Of a stretch of DNA of 38,600 bases, positions 1 to 8,818 are shown piece by piece; positions within the stretch are counted from its first letter, which is position 1; each line of letters begins with the position of its first letter. The stretch is from positions 1-38,600 of the forward strand of contig QYPX01000228.1 of the NCBI GenBank assembly GCA_007280205.1. The letters are read 5' to 3'. The notes beneath the pieces are model-generated. The model searched no databases, had not been told where the DNA came from, and saw nothing but the letters and a program-made list of their open reading frames with translations. The DNA is from Comamonadaceae bacterium (GTDB taxonomy: Bacteria; Pseudomonadota; Gammaproteobacteria; Burkholderiales; Burkholderiaceae_C). The position numbers and the translations under genes were made by a program.

Positions 1-829
1 ACTCCATGCTTTCTTCCGGTTCTGTCAAACAGAGCTGACTGGCAGGCTGGCCGCGACGAAGATAGAAGCGATCAAACAGGGACGAGGTCATGCCCCATTT
101 GCGCATGAACTGCTTTCGTCCATCGTTCTTGACGATGCGCCCGGTACTCTTGCAGCGAAAGTGATAAACCAGACTGTCGCCAACGCCAAGAAAGACACGG
201 CAGCCGGCGGCCCACATCTTCATGGAAAAATCGTTGTCACTGCTCATGCCGGGGCTGAACTCGGCACTGAAACCACCCACCGCATGCCACCAGCGCCGGT
301 GCACCAGCGTCGGCGGCCAGGTTGCCCCATACCAGTCTGGCTTGCCCAGGGTCTGGTAGTGCGTGAGCAAACGCTGTTCATCAAACGATGGCGCGTCAGA
401 CCCAAAGTCCTGAACGCTGACACAGAGGTTGCCGGAATCGACCGGCTCAATCATGGTCCCCGACAGCATGAATCCATCGTGCCCAATCTGCTGAACTTTC
501 TCCAGCAGTCGGATATCCCATTGAGGGCAGCAATACATGTCATCGTTGAGGTAAACAATGAGCTCATGCTGTGCCAGCGCCGCCGCCTGATTGACGGTCA
601 GGCAGATACCAGCGTTCTCGACCGAATGCGTGTGTGCCAAGCCCTGGGAGCGCACCCATTCCAGGGTGCCGTCGCTGCCGTCATTGACGTGAACAATGAT
701 CTGATGCCCAAAAGCGCTGTGCGCCCTGACACTGCCGACACACAACTTGAGAAATGCCAGATTATTCCAACTTGGAATGATGATGGAAAACAAGCGCAGT
801 GGCGGTAACGGTTGGGCAGTGAGCTTCAT
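1..829 (-). CDS. Family 2 glycosyltransferase, 3' end outside the window
   Basis: This reading frame starts at an ATG at 829 and runs off the left edge, so about 276 residues are visible and the C-terminus is missing. The N-terminus reads FSIIIPSWNNLAFLKLCVGS, the usual opening of a GT-A fold family 2 glycosyltransferase. It is followed by a nucleotide-sugar/metal motif NDD in LIVYLNDDMYC and by an acidic SDNDF patch near residue 200. Such enzymes transfer a sugar from a nucleotide donor on the cytoplasmic face of the membrane. The start overlaps the stop of the upstream GT4 gene in an ATGA, so the two are probably translationally coupled. With the deacetylase and GT4 gene upstream it suggests lipopolysaccharide or exopolysaccharide synthesis. 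Donor and acceptor cannot be told from sequence. Confidence 0.85.
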   Translation of the reverse strand, partial: MKLTAQPLPPLRLFSIIIPSWNNLAFLKLCVGSVRAHSAFGHQIIVHVNDGSDGTLEWVRSQGLAHTHSVENAGICLTVNQAAALAQHELIVYLNDDMYCCPQWDIRLLEKVQQIGHDGFMLSGTMIEPVDSGNLCVSVQDFGSDAPSFDEQRLLTHYQTLGKPDWYGATWPPTLVHRRWWHAVGGFSAEFSPGMSSDNDFSMKMWAAGCRVFLGVGDSLVYHFRCKSTGRIVKNDGRKQFMRKWGMTSSLFDRFYLRRGQPASQLCLTEPEESME

Positions 830-1974
830 GTCGGGCGATCAAGCAGTTCGAAATACATACGCTCCTGTTCAGCAGCAATGCTGGGCCAGACCCGCTGCTG
901 AGCGAACTCGCGCGCCTGGACCGACAGTGCGGCACGCACAGGCGCATCGTCCAGAAGGCGTGCCAGCACAGCGCTCAGTTGGGTAGCGTCCGTTGGCGAG
1001 GACAGAATCATGGCGTTGACACCGTGCGAGAGCAGACCGGCAATACCGCAGTAACGCTCGGAGCTCACCACGACCGGCAATCCATGCGCCATGGCTTCCA
1101 GCACGACCATTGCAAAAGTATCTTCCGTGGTGGGATGCACCAACAGATCGGCAGATTGGTACAGAGGCGATACCTCTCTGAGCTGCCCCAGAAAATGGAC
1201 CCGTCCAGTCAGGCCCATCAGCTCTGCCCTGCGCTGGAACTTTTCTGCCTGCGAAGGGTTGCCAACCACAGCAAGTTCAACCTCAACCGGCAAGGACTTG
1301 AGTGCCTCCAGCACAGTGATTAGTCCCTTCTTCTGATAGTCATTGGCAACAAACGCCAGCAGGAAGCCCCGCATCGGCAGCGCCAGAGAGGCTCGGGCGG
1401 CCTGGCGATCCATGGCCGCTTCGGGCAAGTTCACACCCGGCGAAATCAGCGAAACGAGACTGGACGGGTAGGTCTGATTGACAAGCGCCTTCAGAGTAGG
1501 TGAAGTCACCACAACGGCTTTGCGAGGGACTGGCGCAAAGCGAAAATGCTCCATCAGAAGATAGGCCAGCAAGCGCGGACTGGTCGCCACCTTGAGCCAG
1601 CGCAGCGAGCGGCGCCAACCCGTGCGTGCCTGAAACAGGTTGTATTTCAGCGGCAGCACATGAACCGTCTGCACCTGGCCATGCCAGGTGCTCTCGTGCG
1701 AATGCACGATGTCAAAACCACGGCGCGTTGCCCACCAGGTCGTCAGCGCGTACCACAGCAAATTGATCCAGCGCGGTCGGGTCAAGGGCGAAGACACCGT
1801 GTGGTAGCTGACGCCGGGCCAGTGATGATCAATTTGCTGGGCAAATACGTGAATCTCGTGACGCTGCGCCAACTGCTCGACCAGGGCAATCGAGTAGCGT
1901 TCGGCGCCACCCCCGGTAGGCGAGAACACCCGGTTCAGCACGGCAATGCGCAAGCGTCTGGCTGCAGTGCTCAT
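826..1974 (-). CDS. Family 4 glycosyltransferase
   Basis: A 382-residue GT-B fold glycosyltransferase. The N-terminal domain opens with RIAVLNRVFSPTGGGAERYS, the glycine-rich acceptor-side loop of GT4 enzymes. The C-terminal donor-binding domain contains HPTTEDTFAMVVLEAMAHG, the place of the EX7E motif, here with Asp in the first position as in several lipopolysaccharide-core transferases. The family moves hexoses or heptoses from nucleotide sugars onto lipid-linked or core oligosaccharides. Its ATG overlaps the stop of the upstream deacetylase by four bases (ATGA), and its own stop overlaps the next glycosyltransferase in the same way. The three genes therefore form a coupled surface-polysaccharide unit. 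The exact linkage is unknown. Confidence 0.88.
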   Translation of the reverse strand: MSTAARRLRIAVLNRVFSPTGGGAERYSIALVEQLAQRHEIHVFAQQIDHHWPGVSYHTVSSPLTRPRWINLLWYALTTWWATRRGFDIVHSHESTWHGQVQTVHVLPLKYNLFQARTGWRRSLRWLKVATSPRLLAYLLMEHFRFAPVPRKAVVVTSPTLKALVNQTYPSSLVSLISPGVNLPEAAMDRQAARASLALPMRGFLLAFVANDYQKKGLITVLEALKSLPVEVELAVVGNPSQAEKFQRRAELMGLTGRVHFLGQLREVSPLYQSADLLVHPTTEDTFAMVVLEAMAHGLPVVVSSERYCGIAGLLSHGVNAMILSSPTDATQLSAVLARLLDDAPVRAALSVQAREFAQQRVWPSIAAEQERMYFELLDRPT

Positions 1975-2723
1975 GCCAGACGCCGCCGATCTTCATAAGC
2001 CGTGCTCACTTTGAGCCAGAGCAGTGGCAGCGTCGTTGCGCGCAGCACGGGTACCCGCGGCAGTTGCATCAGGTCTTCGCCGCTGTGGCAGCGACTGCGC
2101 ACCGTCGTTGTTGCCGAAACAAAACCGATTGAGCGCGCCAGTGCCGCATGTTCCGAGTTGTATTCGCCATAGGGGTAACAAAAATGCTGCACCGGCATGT
2201 CGATCACCGCCTCCAGCTCTGCCTTGCACAGAGCCATTTCTTCCCGGCTCTCGGCCAGTCCGGTTTGTGTCAGATGCACATGGTGACGGGTATGCGCACC
2301 AACCTCCTGCCCGCCCTGCACCCACTGTCGCAATTCACCCGCATTCATGAGCGGCGCCGGCGCAATGCCTGACTGACTATCCCACTCATTGATACTGCCC
2401 AGATACTGACTCACAACGTAGCAGGTCGATGAAAAGCCGTAGCGCTGCAAGACCGGCATGGCGTGACTCAGATTGTTCAGGTAGCCATCATCCAGGCTGA
2501 TGCCTACGACCTTGCCAACACGTTCCCCTCTCAGATACGGCATCAATGCCGACATTGACAGGCCCTGATAGCCCAACAGATGAAGCCAGGCCATCTGTCG
2601 CGCAAAGGCGGACGGCGCCACATACAAACTTCGAAAACCCGCACCGCGGGCCGGACTCGGTGCAATCTGGTGGTAGGTCAGAATCGGAATTGGCAGTCGA
2701 TTGGCAGTTTGAAGACTTGACAT
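1971..2723 (-). CDS. Polysaccharide deacetylase (NodB/CE4 domain)
   Basis: A 250-residue protein with the carbohydrate esterase 4 motifs in order. SLDDGY has the catalytic and metal-binding Asp pair at residues 78-79, GAHTRHHVHL has the metal-ligand histidines near 144 and 148, and FCYPYGEY is the third motif. The usual first motif is TFDDG, so Ser-Leu replaces Thr-Phe here. Family members remove N- or O-acetyl groups from sugars by a metal-dependent mechanism. No clear signal peptide is visible, so action on a cytoplasmic or membrane-associated glycan precursor is possible. It starts 17 bases after rng and overlaps the GT4 gene by four bases. The context points to modification of a surface glycan made by the two glycosyltransferases; the substrate is inferred. 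Confidence 0.87.
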   Translation of the reverse strand: MSSLQTANRLPIPILTYHQIAPSPARGAGFRSLYVAPSAFARQMAWLHLLGYQGLSMSALMPYLRGERVGKVVGISLDDGYLNNLSHAMPVLQRYGFSSTCYVVSQYLGSINEWDSQSGIAPAPLMNAGELRQWVQGGQEVGAHTRHHVHLTQTGLAESREEMALCKAELEAVIDMPVQHFCYPYGEYNSEHAALARSIGFVSATTTVRSRCHSGEDLMQLPRVPVLRATTLPLLWLKVSTAYEDRRRLA

Positions 2724-2740
2724 AAGGCGACTGGACCCCG

Positions 2741-4219
2741 CTACTGCAGCAGGACGATATCGTACTGCGCTTGCCCCATCGCGCTCTCGCTCTGCAAGGA
2801 CACCGGCTTGCCAATGAACTCGCTCAAACCCGCCAGATGCTGGCTTTCTTCGTCCAGGAACAGTTCGATCACCTTGGGTGAGGCCACCACGCGAAATTCA
2901 CGCGGGTTGAACTGGCGGGCTTCGCGCAGGATTTCGCGAAAAATATCGTAGGTCACGCTGCGCGGCGTTTTCACGATCCCCTTGCCAGCGCATGCGGGAC
3001 AGGGCTCGCAGAGCAGCTGCGCCAGGGATTCACGTGTTCTTTTTCGCGTCATCTCGACCAGACCGAGTTGGGAAAACTCGCCCGCCATGGTCTTGACGCG
3101 ATCACGCGCCAGCTGTTTTCGGAATTCCGCCAGCACCGACTCGCGGTGATCCTCGCGCACCATATCAATGAAATCAACAATGATGATGCCACCCAGATTG
3201 CGCAGACGCAGTTGCCGCGCAATCGCCTGCGCGGCCTCCAGGTTGGTCTTGAAGATGGTGTCATCAAAATTGCGGGCGCCGACGAAGCCACCCGTGTTGA
3301 CGTCTACCGTCGTCAGCGCTTCCGTCTGATCCACGATCAGATAGCCGCCAGACTTCAGTTCAACCCGGCGCCCCAGCGCCTTGGCAATTTCTTCATCAAT
3401 CGCGTAGAGATCAAAAATCGGGCGCTCACCGCGGTAATGTTGCAGTTTCTGGGCCGCAGCGGGCATGAACTCGAGGCCAAAGGCCTTGAGTAGCTCAAAC
3501 TGTTCGCTCGAATCGACCTTGATGCTTTGCGTGCTTTCACCCACCAGATCACGCAGCACACGCTGCAAGAGATTGAGGTCCTGGTGCAGGATGGACAAGG
3601 GCGGCAGCGACACCGAGGCCTGCCGGATGCGCGCCCAAGCCTTGCGCAAATAGCCAATATCCTCCGACAGTTCCGCATCCGTCGCGTCCTCACCATTGGT
3701 TCTGAGGATGAAACCGCCACCCTGGGCACCGGTCAGACCCTGCAGGCGTGAGCGCAGTTCATCGCGTTGTTGTACCGGAATTTTCTGTGACACCCCGACG
3801 TGGTCGTCCTGCGGCAGGAACACCAGCATGCGTCCGGCGATGCTGATCTGCGTTGACAGTCGCGCACCCTTGGATCCGATCGGGTCCTTGATGACTTGCA
3901 CCATCAGGGCCTGGCCTTCGAAAATCTGCTTTTCGATGGGCAGTTGTGGCTGCGTATTGCGCACCATGCTCGGCGGCTCACCATCGGGTTGCCGATGCCA
4001 GACGTCGGCCACATGCAGGAAAGCGGCGCGCTCCAAGCCGATATCAATGAACGCAGACTGCATGCCCGGCAGCACTCGGGCGACCTTGCCCAGGTAAACA
4101 TTGCCGACCAGGCCGCGCTCCAGCGAACGCTCAACGTGCAGTTCCTGCAGGGCACCGTTTTCCACAATGGCGACCCGCGTCTCCTGCGGCGACCAGTTGA
4201 TCAGGATATCTTCTTGCAT
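2741..4219 (-). CDS. rng: Ribonuclease G
   Basis: RNase G is an endoribonuclease that matures the 5' end of 16S rRNA and cuts some mRNAs. The 492-residue product matches the usual size of about 490. It has an N-terminal S1 domain (GLVGNVYLGKVARVLPGMQ, about residues 36-54). The DNase-I-like catalytic domain has metal-binding Asp at about 306 in DVNTGG and about 349 in DFIDM. A C-terminal CPACAGKG supplies the zinc-link cysteines. There is no long RNase E-type scaffold tail. I chose the ATG at 4219 (MQEDILINWS): the frame stays open further upstream, but that part is antisense-like sequence inside maf. The start lies 19 bases inside the 3' end of maf, so the two are coupled, as in the enterobacterial maf-rng order. 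Confidence 0.95.
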   Translation of the reverse strand: MQEDILINWSPQETRVAIVENGALQELHVERSLERGLVGNVYLGKVARVLPGMQSAFIDIGLERAAFLHVADVWHRQPDGEPPSMVRNTQPQLPIEKQIFEGQALMVQVIKDPIGSKGARLSTQISIAGRMLVFLPQDDHVGVSQKIPVQQRDELRSRLQGLTGAQGGGFILRTNGEDATDAELSEDIGYLRKAWARIRQASVSLPPLSILHQDLNLLQRVLRDLVGESTQSIKVDSSEQFELLKAFGLEFMPAAAQKLQHYRGERPIFDLYAIDEEIAKALGRRVELKSGGYLIVDQTEALTTVDVNTGGFVGARNFDDTIFKTNLEAAQAIARQLRLRNLGGIIIVDFIDMVREDHRESVLAEFRKQLARDRVKTMAGEFSQLGLVEMTRKRTRESLAQLLCEPCPACAGKGIVKTPRSVTYDIFREILREARQFNPREFRVVASPKVIELFLDEESQHLAGLSEFIGKPVSLQSESAMGQAQYDIVLLQ

Positions 4220-4824
4220 ACGGATGAATGTATTCCAAAAGACCGAAGCAAGGCTGCGGTTTCGAACATCGGCAGCCCCATGATGCCGGAATAGCTGCCA
4301 CTCAAATGTGAAATAAAGGCCGCCGCCCTGCCCTGCACGGCGTAGGCACCGGCCTTGCCCATGGGCTCGCCACTGCCGACATAGTGCCTGATCTGAGTGG
4401 CAGTCAGACTCGCAAACGTGACGCGCGAGACTGACAGGACCTGCGCACGTTTGCGCGCTGATCCCAGCGCCACGGCCGTCAGGACCCGGTGCGTGCGTCC
4501 CGAAAGCTCGCTCAGCATGCGACAGGCATCTGTCTCGTCTGCCGGCTTGCCAAAAATGGTGCGCCCACATGCCACGGTGGTGTCGGAGCACAGGATAGGC
4601 GCCATGGGCAAGCCACGTCGCTTGAGCCGCAGCAGGGCGGCGTCGAGCTTGAGCTGCGTGACGCGCTGAACATAGGCCGCTGGCGCCTCGTTTGCATGCA
4701 CCGCTTCGAGCGCCTCACTGTCTTCTTCCAGGTCTGGCAGCAGCAGTTGATAAGCGACACCGAGTTGCTCGAGCAACTGGCGCCGGCGCGGACTCTGCGA
4801 TGCGAGGTAGATGAATTTGTTCAC
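4201..4824 (-). CDS. maf: Maf nucleotide pyrophosphatase (YhdE type)
   Basis: A 207-residue Maf protein. The family hydrolyses nucleoside triphosphates, often dTTP/UTP or modified pyrimidine nucleotides, to the monophosphate and pyrophosphate. The N-terminus FIYLASQSPRRRQLLEQLG carries the SxSPRR nucleotide-binding signature. LCSDTTVACG holds the catalytic Asp, FGKPADETDA the conserved GKP loop, and YAVQGRAAAF the conserved QG segment. The start is a GTG at 4824, 15 bases after the rlmH stop; no in-frame ATG gives a complete N-terminus. Its 3' end overlaps rng by 19 bases. The long run of coupled genes suggests transcription with rlmH upstream. Whether it prefers dTTP (MafA) or methylated nucleotides (MafB) is not certain, but its place next to rng favours the YhdE type. 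Confidence 0.93.
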   Translation of the reverse strand: MNKFIYLASQSPRRRQLLEQLGVAYQLLLPDLEEDSEALEAVHANEAPAAYVQRVTQLKLDAALLRLKRRGLPMAPILCSDTTVACGRTIFGKPADETDACRMLSELSGRTHRVLTAVALGSARKRAQVLSVSRVTFASLTATQIRHYVGSGEPMGKAGAYAVQGRAAAFISHLSGSYSGIMGLPMFETAALLRSFGIHSSVCKKIS

Positions 4825-4839
4825 GGCAGGACCAGGAAA

Positions 4840-5307
4840 TCACTCGCGATGGTAGGGGTGATTGGCATTGATGGACCAGGCACGGTACAACTGCTCCACA
4901 AGCAAGACCCTGACCATGGCGTGCGGCAGCGTCAGGTCCGACAGGCGGATGCGCTCGTGCGCCGCCTGCTTGAAGGCCGGATCGAGACCATCGGGCCCGC
5001 CGATGACCAGCGCGACATCATCACCATCGAGTTGCCACTGCTGCAACTTGCCGGCCAGTGCCTGGGTCGTCAATGTACTGCCGCGTTCATCCAGGGCGAC
5101 AATGCGGCAGCCTTTGGGTAGCGCGCCTTCGATGCGGCTGCGCTCGGCCGCATACAGCGCGGCCACGGTTTTGGAAGCCCGTGGTTCGGTCTTGACGGCT
5201 CGGAGTTCGAGTTTGAGATCGTGCGGGAAACGCTTGGCATAGTCGTCCCAGGCCGTTTGTGCCCAATCCGGCACTCGCTGGCCCACCGCAACAACGAGCA
5301 GCCGCAC
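4840..5307 (-). CDS. rlmH: 23S rRNA pseudouridine-1915 N3-methyltransferase
   Basis: RlmH is a SPOUT-class, S-adenosylmethionine-dependent methyltransferase that modifies pseudouridine 1915 in helix 69 of 23S rRNA on assembled 70S ribosomes. The 155-residue length equals that of the E. coli enzyme. The trefoil-knot cofactor loop reads FVIGGPDG-like ([12 protein letters not shown]), and the C-terminus [20 protein letters not shown] is the family hallmark. The start is a GTG at 5307 that gives [15 protein letters not shown], with AAAGG seven to eight bases upstream. The longer frame reaching into rsfS is a shadow. Only 11 bases separate it from the rsfS stop, and the rsfS-rlmH pairing is widespread in bacteria. 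Confidence 0.95.
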   Translation of the reverse strand: MRLLVVAVGQRVPDWAQTAWDDYAKRFPHDLKLELRAVKTEPRASKTVAALYAAERSRIEGALPKGCRIVALDERGSTLTTQALAGKLQQWQLDGDDVALVIGGPDGLDPAFKQAAHERIRLSDLTLPHAMVRVLLVEQLYRAWSINANHPYHRE

Positions 5308-5318
5308 CGCGCTGCCTT

Positions 5319-5966
5319 TCAGGTCTTGCGCGCCAGCGGCTTCTTGACAGCGACTTTTTTTGCTGCCGGCTTGACGCCGACGCTGGCCTTGGCAGGCGCC
5401 TTGACAGCGGGCACCTTTGTGGTGGTCTTTTTGGCGGCCGGCTTGGTAGCCAGCGCCTTGCGCACCTGCGCCTTCGATGGAAACGTCTCCTGCACGCCCT
5501 TCTTGGCCGCATTGGAACGCTTCAGACTGTCCACCGGTTTGGCCACGGCCTTCTTGGCCGCCGTGGCTTTGACTGGCACTTTCACGACCGGCTTGAGCGC
5601 ACCAAATTTCAGGCGCACGGGCTTTTCGCCCCAAAGCTCTTCGAGGTTGTAATACTGCCGAAAATTGGGCTGCATGACGTGAACCACGGCTTGTCCACAA
5701 TCGACAATGATCCATTCACCATTGGTTTCACCCTCGATCCGGGGTTTGGCAAAACCGGCGTCGCGCAGTGCATCACGCACGCTACCGGCCAGCGCCTTGG
5801 TTTGCCGGTTGGAGGTTCCCGAAGCGATGATCACACGTTCAAACAGACTTGACAGATGCTCGGTGTCAAACACGACAATATCCTGGGCTTTGACGTCTTC
5901 CAGGCCATCCACAATGGCCCGCTGGAGTTTTTGAATGTCATTCTTGGCAAGTGTGGTCTTAGTCAT
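5319..5966 (-). CDS. rsfS: Ribosomal silencing factor RsfS with basic C-terminal tail
   Basis: RsfS binds ribosomal protein uL14 and blocks joining of the subunits when growth slows. Residues 1 to about 120 are the standard domain: [35 protein letters not shown], and [16 protein letters not shown] followed by [12 protein letters not shown]. About 95 further residues follow that the E. coli protein (about 105 residues) lacks. They are almost only Lys, Ala, Val, Pro and Thr with repeated AAKK/AKK steps, like a histone H1 tail, and probably disordered. The ATG at 5966 shares one base with the nadD stop (TGATG). A TTG three bases upstream is possible but less likely. Downstream rlmH also acts on the ribosome. 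The role of the tail is unknown; RNA binding is an inference from its charge. Confidence 0.94.
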   Translation of the reverse strand: MTKTTLAKNDIQKLQRAIVDGLEDVKAQDIVVFDTEHLSSLFERVIIASGTSNRQTKALAGSVRDALRDAGFAKPRIEGETNGEWIIVDCGQAVVHVMQPNFRQYYNLEELWGEKPVRLKFGALKPVVKVPVKATAAKKAVAKPVDSLKRSNAAKKGVQETFPSKAQVRKALATKPAAKKTTTKVPAVKAPAKASVGVKPAAKKVAVKKPLARKT

Positions 5967-6562
5967 CAAGCGGTCTGGTAAAGGTGATGGTGATCAATAT
6001 AACGCGCAACGGACTCAAAAACCAGATCTTCCAGGCTTTGATGTGTTGCAATTCGGGTTCGAATATCGGTGGCACTGACGGGCAAATGCGGCATTTGCAG
6101 CCGTTTGAAACGTGATTCGTAGACTTTTGGCGCGACAAAACGGGGTTTGCTTTTGTTCCAGTCGCCCCGGTCAGCTACGTAAATTATAGCGAGCTGCAGA
6201 ATTTCCTGCCAGGCGCGCCAGCTCGGCAGCGCCCGGGCCTGATCCTCCCCCATCAGCAGGAACAGCTCGGCGTCGGGCCATTGGGACCGCAATTCACGCA
6301 GGGTGTCGACCGTGTAACTCGGACCCTCGCGTCGGGTCTCGCGGTCATCCACCAGCACGCCGGGCATGTCAGCAAACGCCAGTCGGGTCATCGCCAGCCG
6401 ATGCTGCGGCGGACTCAGGGGTCGGGCCTTGTGCCAGGCGTAACCGGTAGGAATCACGCGCAGTTCGTCGAGTTTCAGGTCGCCCATGGCGGCGCGAACC
6501 AAAGCGCTATGGGCGGCGTGCGGCGGGTCAAAGGCGCCACCAAAAATACCGATGCGCCGCAT
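5966..6562 (-). CDS. nadD: Nicotinate-nucleotide adenylyltransferase
   Basis: NadD joins nicotinate mononucleotide and ATP to give deamido-NAD, the second-to-last step of NAD synthesis. The 198-residue product starts MRRIGIFGGAFDPPHAAHSA, which holds the GGxFDPxHxxH nucleotidyltransferase motif. LPVSATDIRTRI near the C-terminus matches the ISxTxIR motif. The start at 6562 puts the signature at the very N-terminus. The frame is open further upstream, but that part lies inside hemF in another frame. Only one base lies between the hemF stop and this ATG, and the nadD stop overlaps the rsfS start. The nadD-rsfS-rlmH order is a well-known conserved cluster. Confidence 0.95.
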   Translation of the reverse strand: MRRIGIFGGAFDPPHAAHSALVRAAMGDLKLDELRVIPTGYAWHKARPLSPPQHRLAMTRLAFADMPGVLVDDRETRREGPSYTVDTLRELRSQWPDAELFLLMGEDQARALPSWRAWQEILQLAIIYVADRGDWNKSKPRFVAPKVYESRFKRLQMPHLPVSATDIRTRIATHQSLEDLVFESVARYIDHHHLYQTA

Positions 6563-6563
6563 C

Positions 6564-7517
6564 TCAGACCCAATCCCGGCGCACCAGGAATTTGCTGTAC
6601 AACTCGGCTTCCGGTGAGCCGCTTTCGGCCACATTCTGATACGACCAGCTCACCAGCGGCGGCATGGACAGCAAGATGGACTCGGTTCGCCCACCGGACT
6701 GCAGGCCAAAATGGGTGCCACGATCCCAGACCAGATTGAATTCCACATAGCGGCCACGTCGATAGAGCTGAAAGGCCCGCTCCCGCTCACCATAAGGCAT
6801 GGCCTGGCGCCGCAGGGCAATCGGCATGTAGGCCGTCAGAAACGAATCGCCCACGGCCTGCATCATGGCCAGACTGCCGGCCGGGCCCAACTCGGAAAAA
6901 TCGTCAAAAAAGATGCCGCCCACACCGCGCTGCTCCAAGCGATGCTTCAGATAGAAGTATTCATCGCACCAGGCTTTGAAGCGCGGGTATTTGTCCTCAC
7001 CAAAGGGCTCCAGTGTGCTTTTGCAACAGCCATGAAAATGCTTCACATCTTCTTCAAAACCGTAGTACGGCGTCAAATCCATGCCGCCGCCAAACCAGCG
7101 CACCGGCACACCGTTGGGCGCGTTGGCCGCGATCATGCGCACATTCATGTGGACCGTCGGCACATAAGGGTTGCGCGGATGAAACACCAGCGAGACACCC
7201 ATCGCCTCAAACGATGCGCCGGCGAGTTCCGGGCGGTGCTGCGTGGCGGACGGCGGCAAATGTGGACCTCTGACATGCGAAAAACCGCAGCCGGCGCGCT
7301 CGAACAAGTCGCCGCCTTCCAGAATCATGGTGATGCCGTCGCCCTGCAGTGGCTCGGTCGGCGGCTTTTGCCATGCATCAACCACAAACGCCTTCCGATC
7401 CAGCTCTGAAACCGCTTGCGTGATGCGGGTCTGCAAGTTCATCAGGTAGCGGCGCACCTCAGCTGGATCCGCGCTGGCAACTTCCTTCAGGCTCTTTTGA
7501 TACTCGATTGCCGGCAT
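6564..7517 (-). CDS. hemF: Aerobic (oxygen-dependent) coproporphyrinogen III oxidase
   Basis: HemF uses oxygen to decarboxylate coproporphyrinogen III to protoporphyrinogen IX in haem synthesis. The 317-residue product contains the family signatures [34 protein letters not shown], and [19 protein letters not shown] near the C-terminus. HemF is soluble and dimeric in known cases. I chose the ATG at 7517 ([10 protein letters not shown]), eight bases after the purD stop. An AGGAG lies 12 bases upstream of it, a little far. A TTG at 7529, directly behind the AGGAG, is too close to use that site. Placement between purD and nadD suggests operon expression rather than a haem-specific promoter. The oxygen-independent HemN is not in the window. 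Confidence 0.95.
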   Translation of the reverse strand: MPAIEYQKSLKEVASADPAEVRRYLMNLQTRITQAVSELDRKAFVVDAWQKPPTEPLQGDGITMILEGGDLFERAGCGFSHVRGPHLPPSATQHRPELAGASFEAMGVSLVFHPRNPYVPTVHMNVRMIAANAPNGVPVRWFGGGMDLTPYYGFEEDVKHFHGCCKSTLEPFGEDKYPRFKAWCDEYFYLKHRLEQRGVGGIFFDDFSELGPAGSLAMMQAVGDSFLTAYMPIALRRQAMPYGERERAFQLYRRGRYVEFNLVWDRGTHFGLQSGGRTESILLSMPPLVSWSYQNVAESGSPEAELYSKFLVRRDWV

Positions 7518-7525
7518 AGAGAATA

Positions 7526-8818
7526 TCAACTCCTGGCAGCCCGATGGCCGATGTCCGTACGATACTGCTTGCCCTCAAAATGAATGGCCAGCGCCACTTC
7601 ATAGGCACGCTGCTGAGCCTGCCTGACGTTGTCGGCGAGCACGGTGACGCACAGCACACGCCCGCCGGCGGTCACGGGCTTCCCATCTTTCAGAGCCGTA
7701 CCCGCATGGAAGACAACGGCGTCCTCGGCTTCTTCGGGCAGTCCTGTGATCAGGTCTCCCTGGCGCGGTTGCAAGGGGTAATTCTGCGCTGCCAGCACCA
7801 CGCCCAGGGCGGTACGCCGGTCCCACTGCAATTCAAGATCATCCAGACGTCCATGCAAACCGGGCTCGGTGGCGGCCAGCAACACCTCGACCAGATCGGT
7901 CTTCAGGCGCATCAAAATGGGCTGCGTTTCGGGGTCACCCAGACGGCAGTTGAATTCCAGCGTCTTGGGGCGCCCGCTGGCGTCAATCATCAAGCCCGCA
8001 TACAGAAATCCGGTGAACGGAATGCCGTCCTTTTCCATGCCCCGGATCGTCGGCAAGATGATTTCTCGCATGGCGCGAGCATGCACATCGGGCGTCACCA
8101 CCGGCGCCGGTGAGTAGGCTCCCATGCCGCCAGTGTTGGGGCCCAGATCGTCGTTGAGCAAGCGCTTGTGATCCTGGCTGGTCGCCAGCGGCAGCACGTT
8201 CCTGCCGTCACACAGGACGATGAAACTGGCCTCCTCACCCGTCAGGAATTCTTCAATCACGACGCGCGGCACTTGCGCGCCAGCCTGACCCGGCTGCGGC
8301 AAGCCGCCGAGCATGAAATCCACTGCCTGATGCGCCTCCTCCAGCGTCAGCGCCACCACGACGCCCTTGCCCGCTGCCAGGCCGTCGGCCTTGACCACGA
8401 TCGGTGCGCCCTTGCGATCAAGGTAGGCGTGCGCCGCAGCCGCCTCGGTGAAGGTCTCATAGTCGGCCGTCGGAATGCCGTGGCGCTGCATGAAGGCTTT
8501 GGAAAATGCCTTGGAGCTCTCCAGCTGAGCGGCGGCGCGACTCGGTCCAAATACGCGCAAGCCATGCTTGCGAAACTCGTCCACCACACCAGCGGCCAGC
8601 GGACCCTCCGGCCCCACCACCGTGAGTGCGATCTTGTTGGCCAGCGCCCAGGCACTGAGTTCCTCGATCGCGGTCACATTCACATTCTCCAATCGGCTGT
8701 CCACCGCAGTGCCGGCATTGCCGGGTGCAAGGTAGACCTTCTCCACCCTGGCCGACTGCGCCAATTTCCATGCCAGCGCATGTTCACGCCCCCCGCCACC
8801 GATGACCAGGACTTTCAT
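7526..8818 (-). CDS. purD: Phosphoribosylamine-glycine ligase (GAR synthetase)
   Basis: PurD joins phosphoribosylamine and glycine with ATP in the second step of de novo purine synthesis. The 430-residue length is typical. The N-terminal domain begins [19 protein letters not shown] with the glycine-rich loop, followed by the PGNAGT motif. An ATP-grasp domain follows with [17 protein letters not shown] and, near residues 280-300, [14 protein letters not shown], which holds metal-binding residues. The ATG overlaps the yebC stop in an ATGA, so translation is probably coupled. No pur-specific regulator site or riboswitch is visible because the gene sits inside the operon. Confidence 0.96.
   Translation of the reverse strand: MKVLVIGGGGREHALAWKLAQSARVEKVYLAPGNAGTAVDSRLENVNVTAIEELSAWALANKIALTVVGPEGPLAAGVVDEFRKHGLRVFGPSRAAAQLESSKAFSKAFMQRHGIPTADYETFTEAAAAHAYLDRKGAPIVVKADGLAAGKGVVVALTLEEAHQAVDFMLGGLPQPGQAGAQVPRVVIEEFLTGEEASFIVLCDGRNVLPLATSQDHKRLLNDDLGPNTGGMGAYSPAPVVTPDVHARAMREIILPTIRGMEKDGIPFTGFLYAGLMIDASGRPKTLEFNCRLGDPETQPILMRLKTDLVEVLLAATEPGLHGRLDDLELQWDRRTALGVVLAAQNYPLQPRQGDLITGLPEEAEDAVVFHAGTALKDGKPVTAGGRVLCVTVLADNVRQAQQRAYEVALAIHFEGKQYRTDIGHRAARS

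Noticed and set aside
161-808. Plus-strand open frame at the left edge
   Set aside because: The minus strand carries a clear GT2 glycosyltransferase over the same bases.
4220-4591. N-terminal extension of RNase G
   Set aside because: It lies in another frame of maf and does not resemble RNase G; the start at 4219 gives the normal length.
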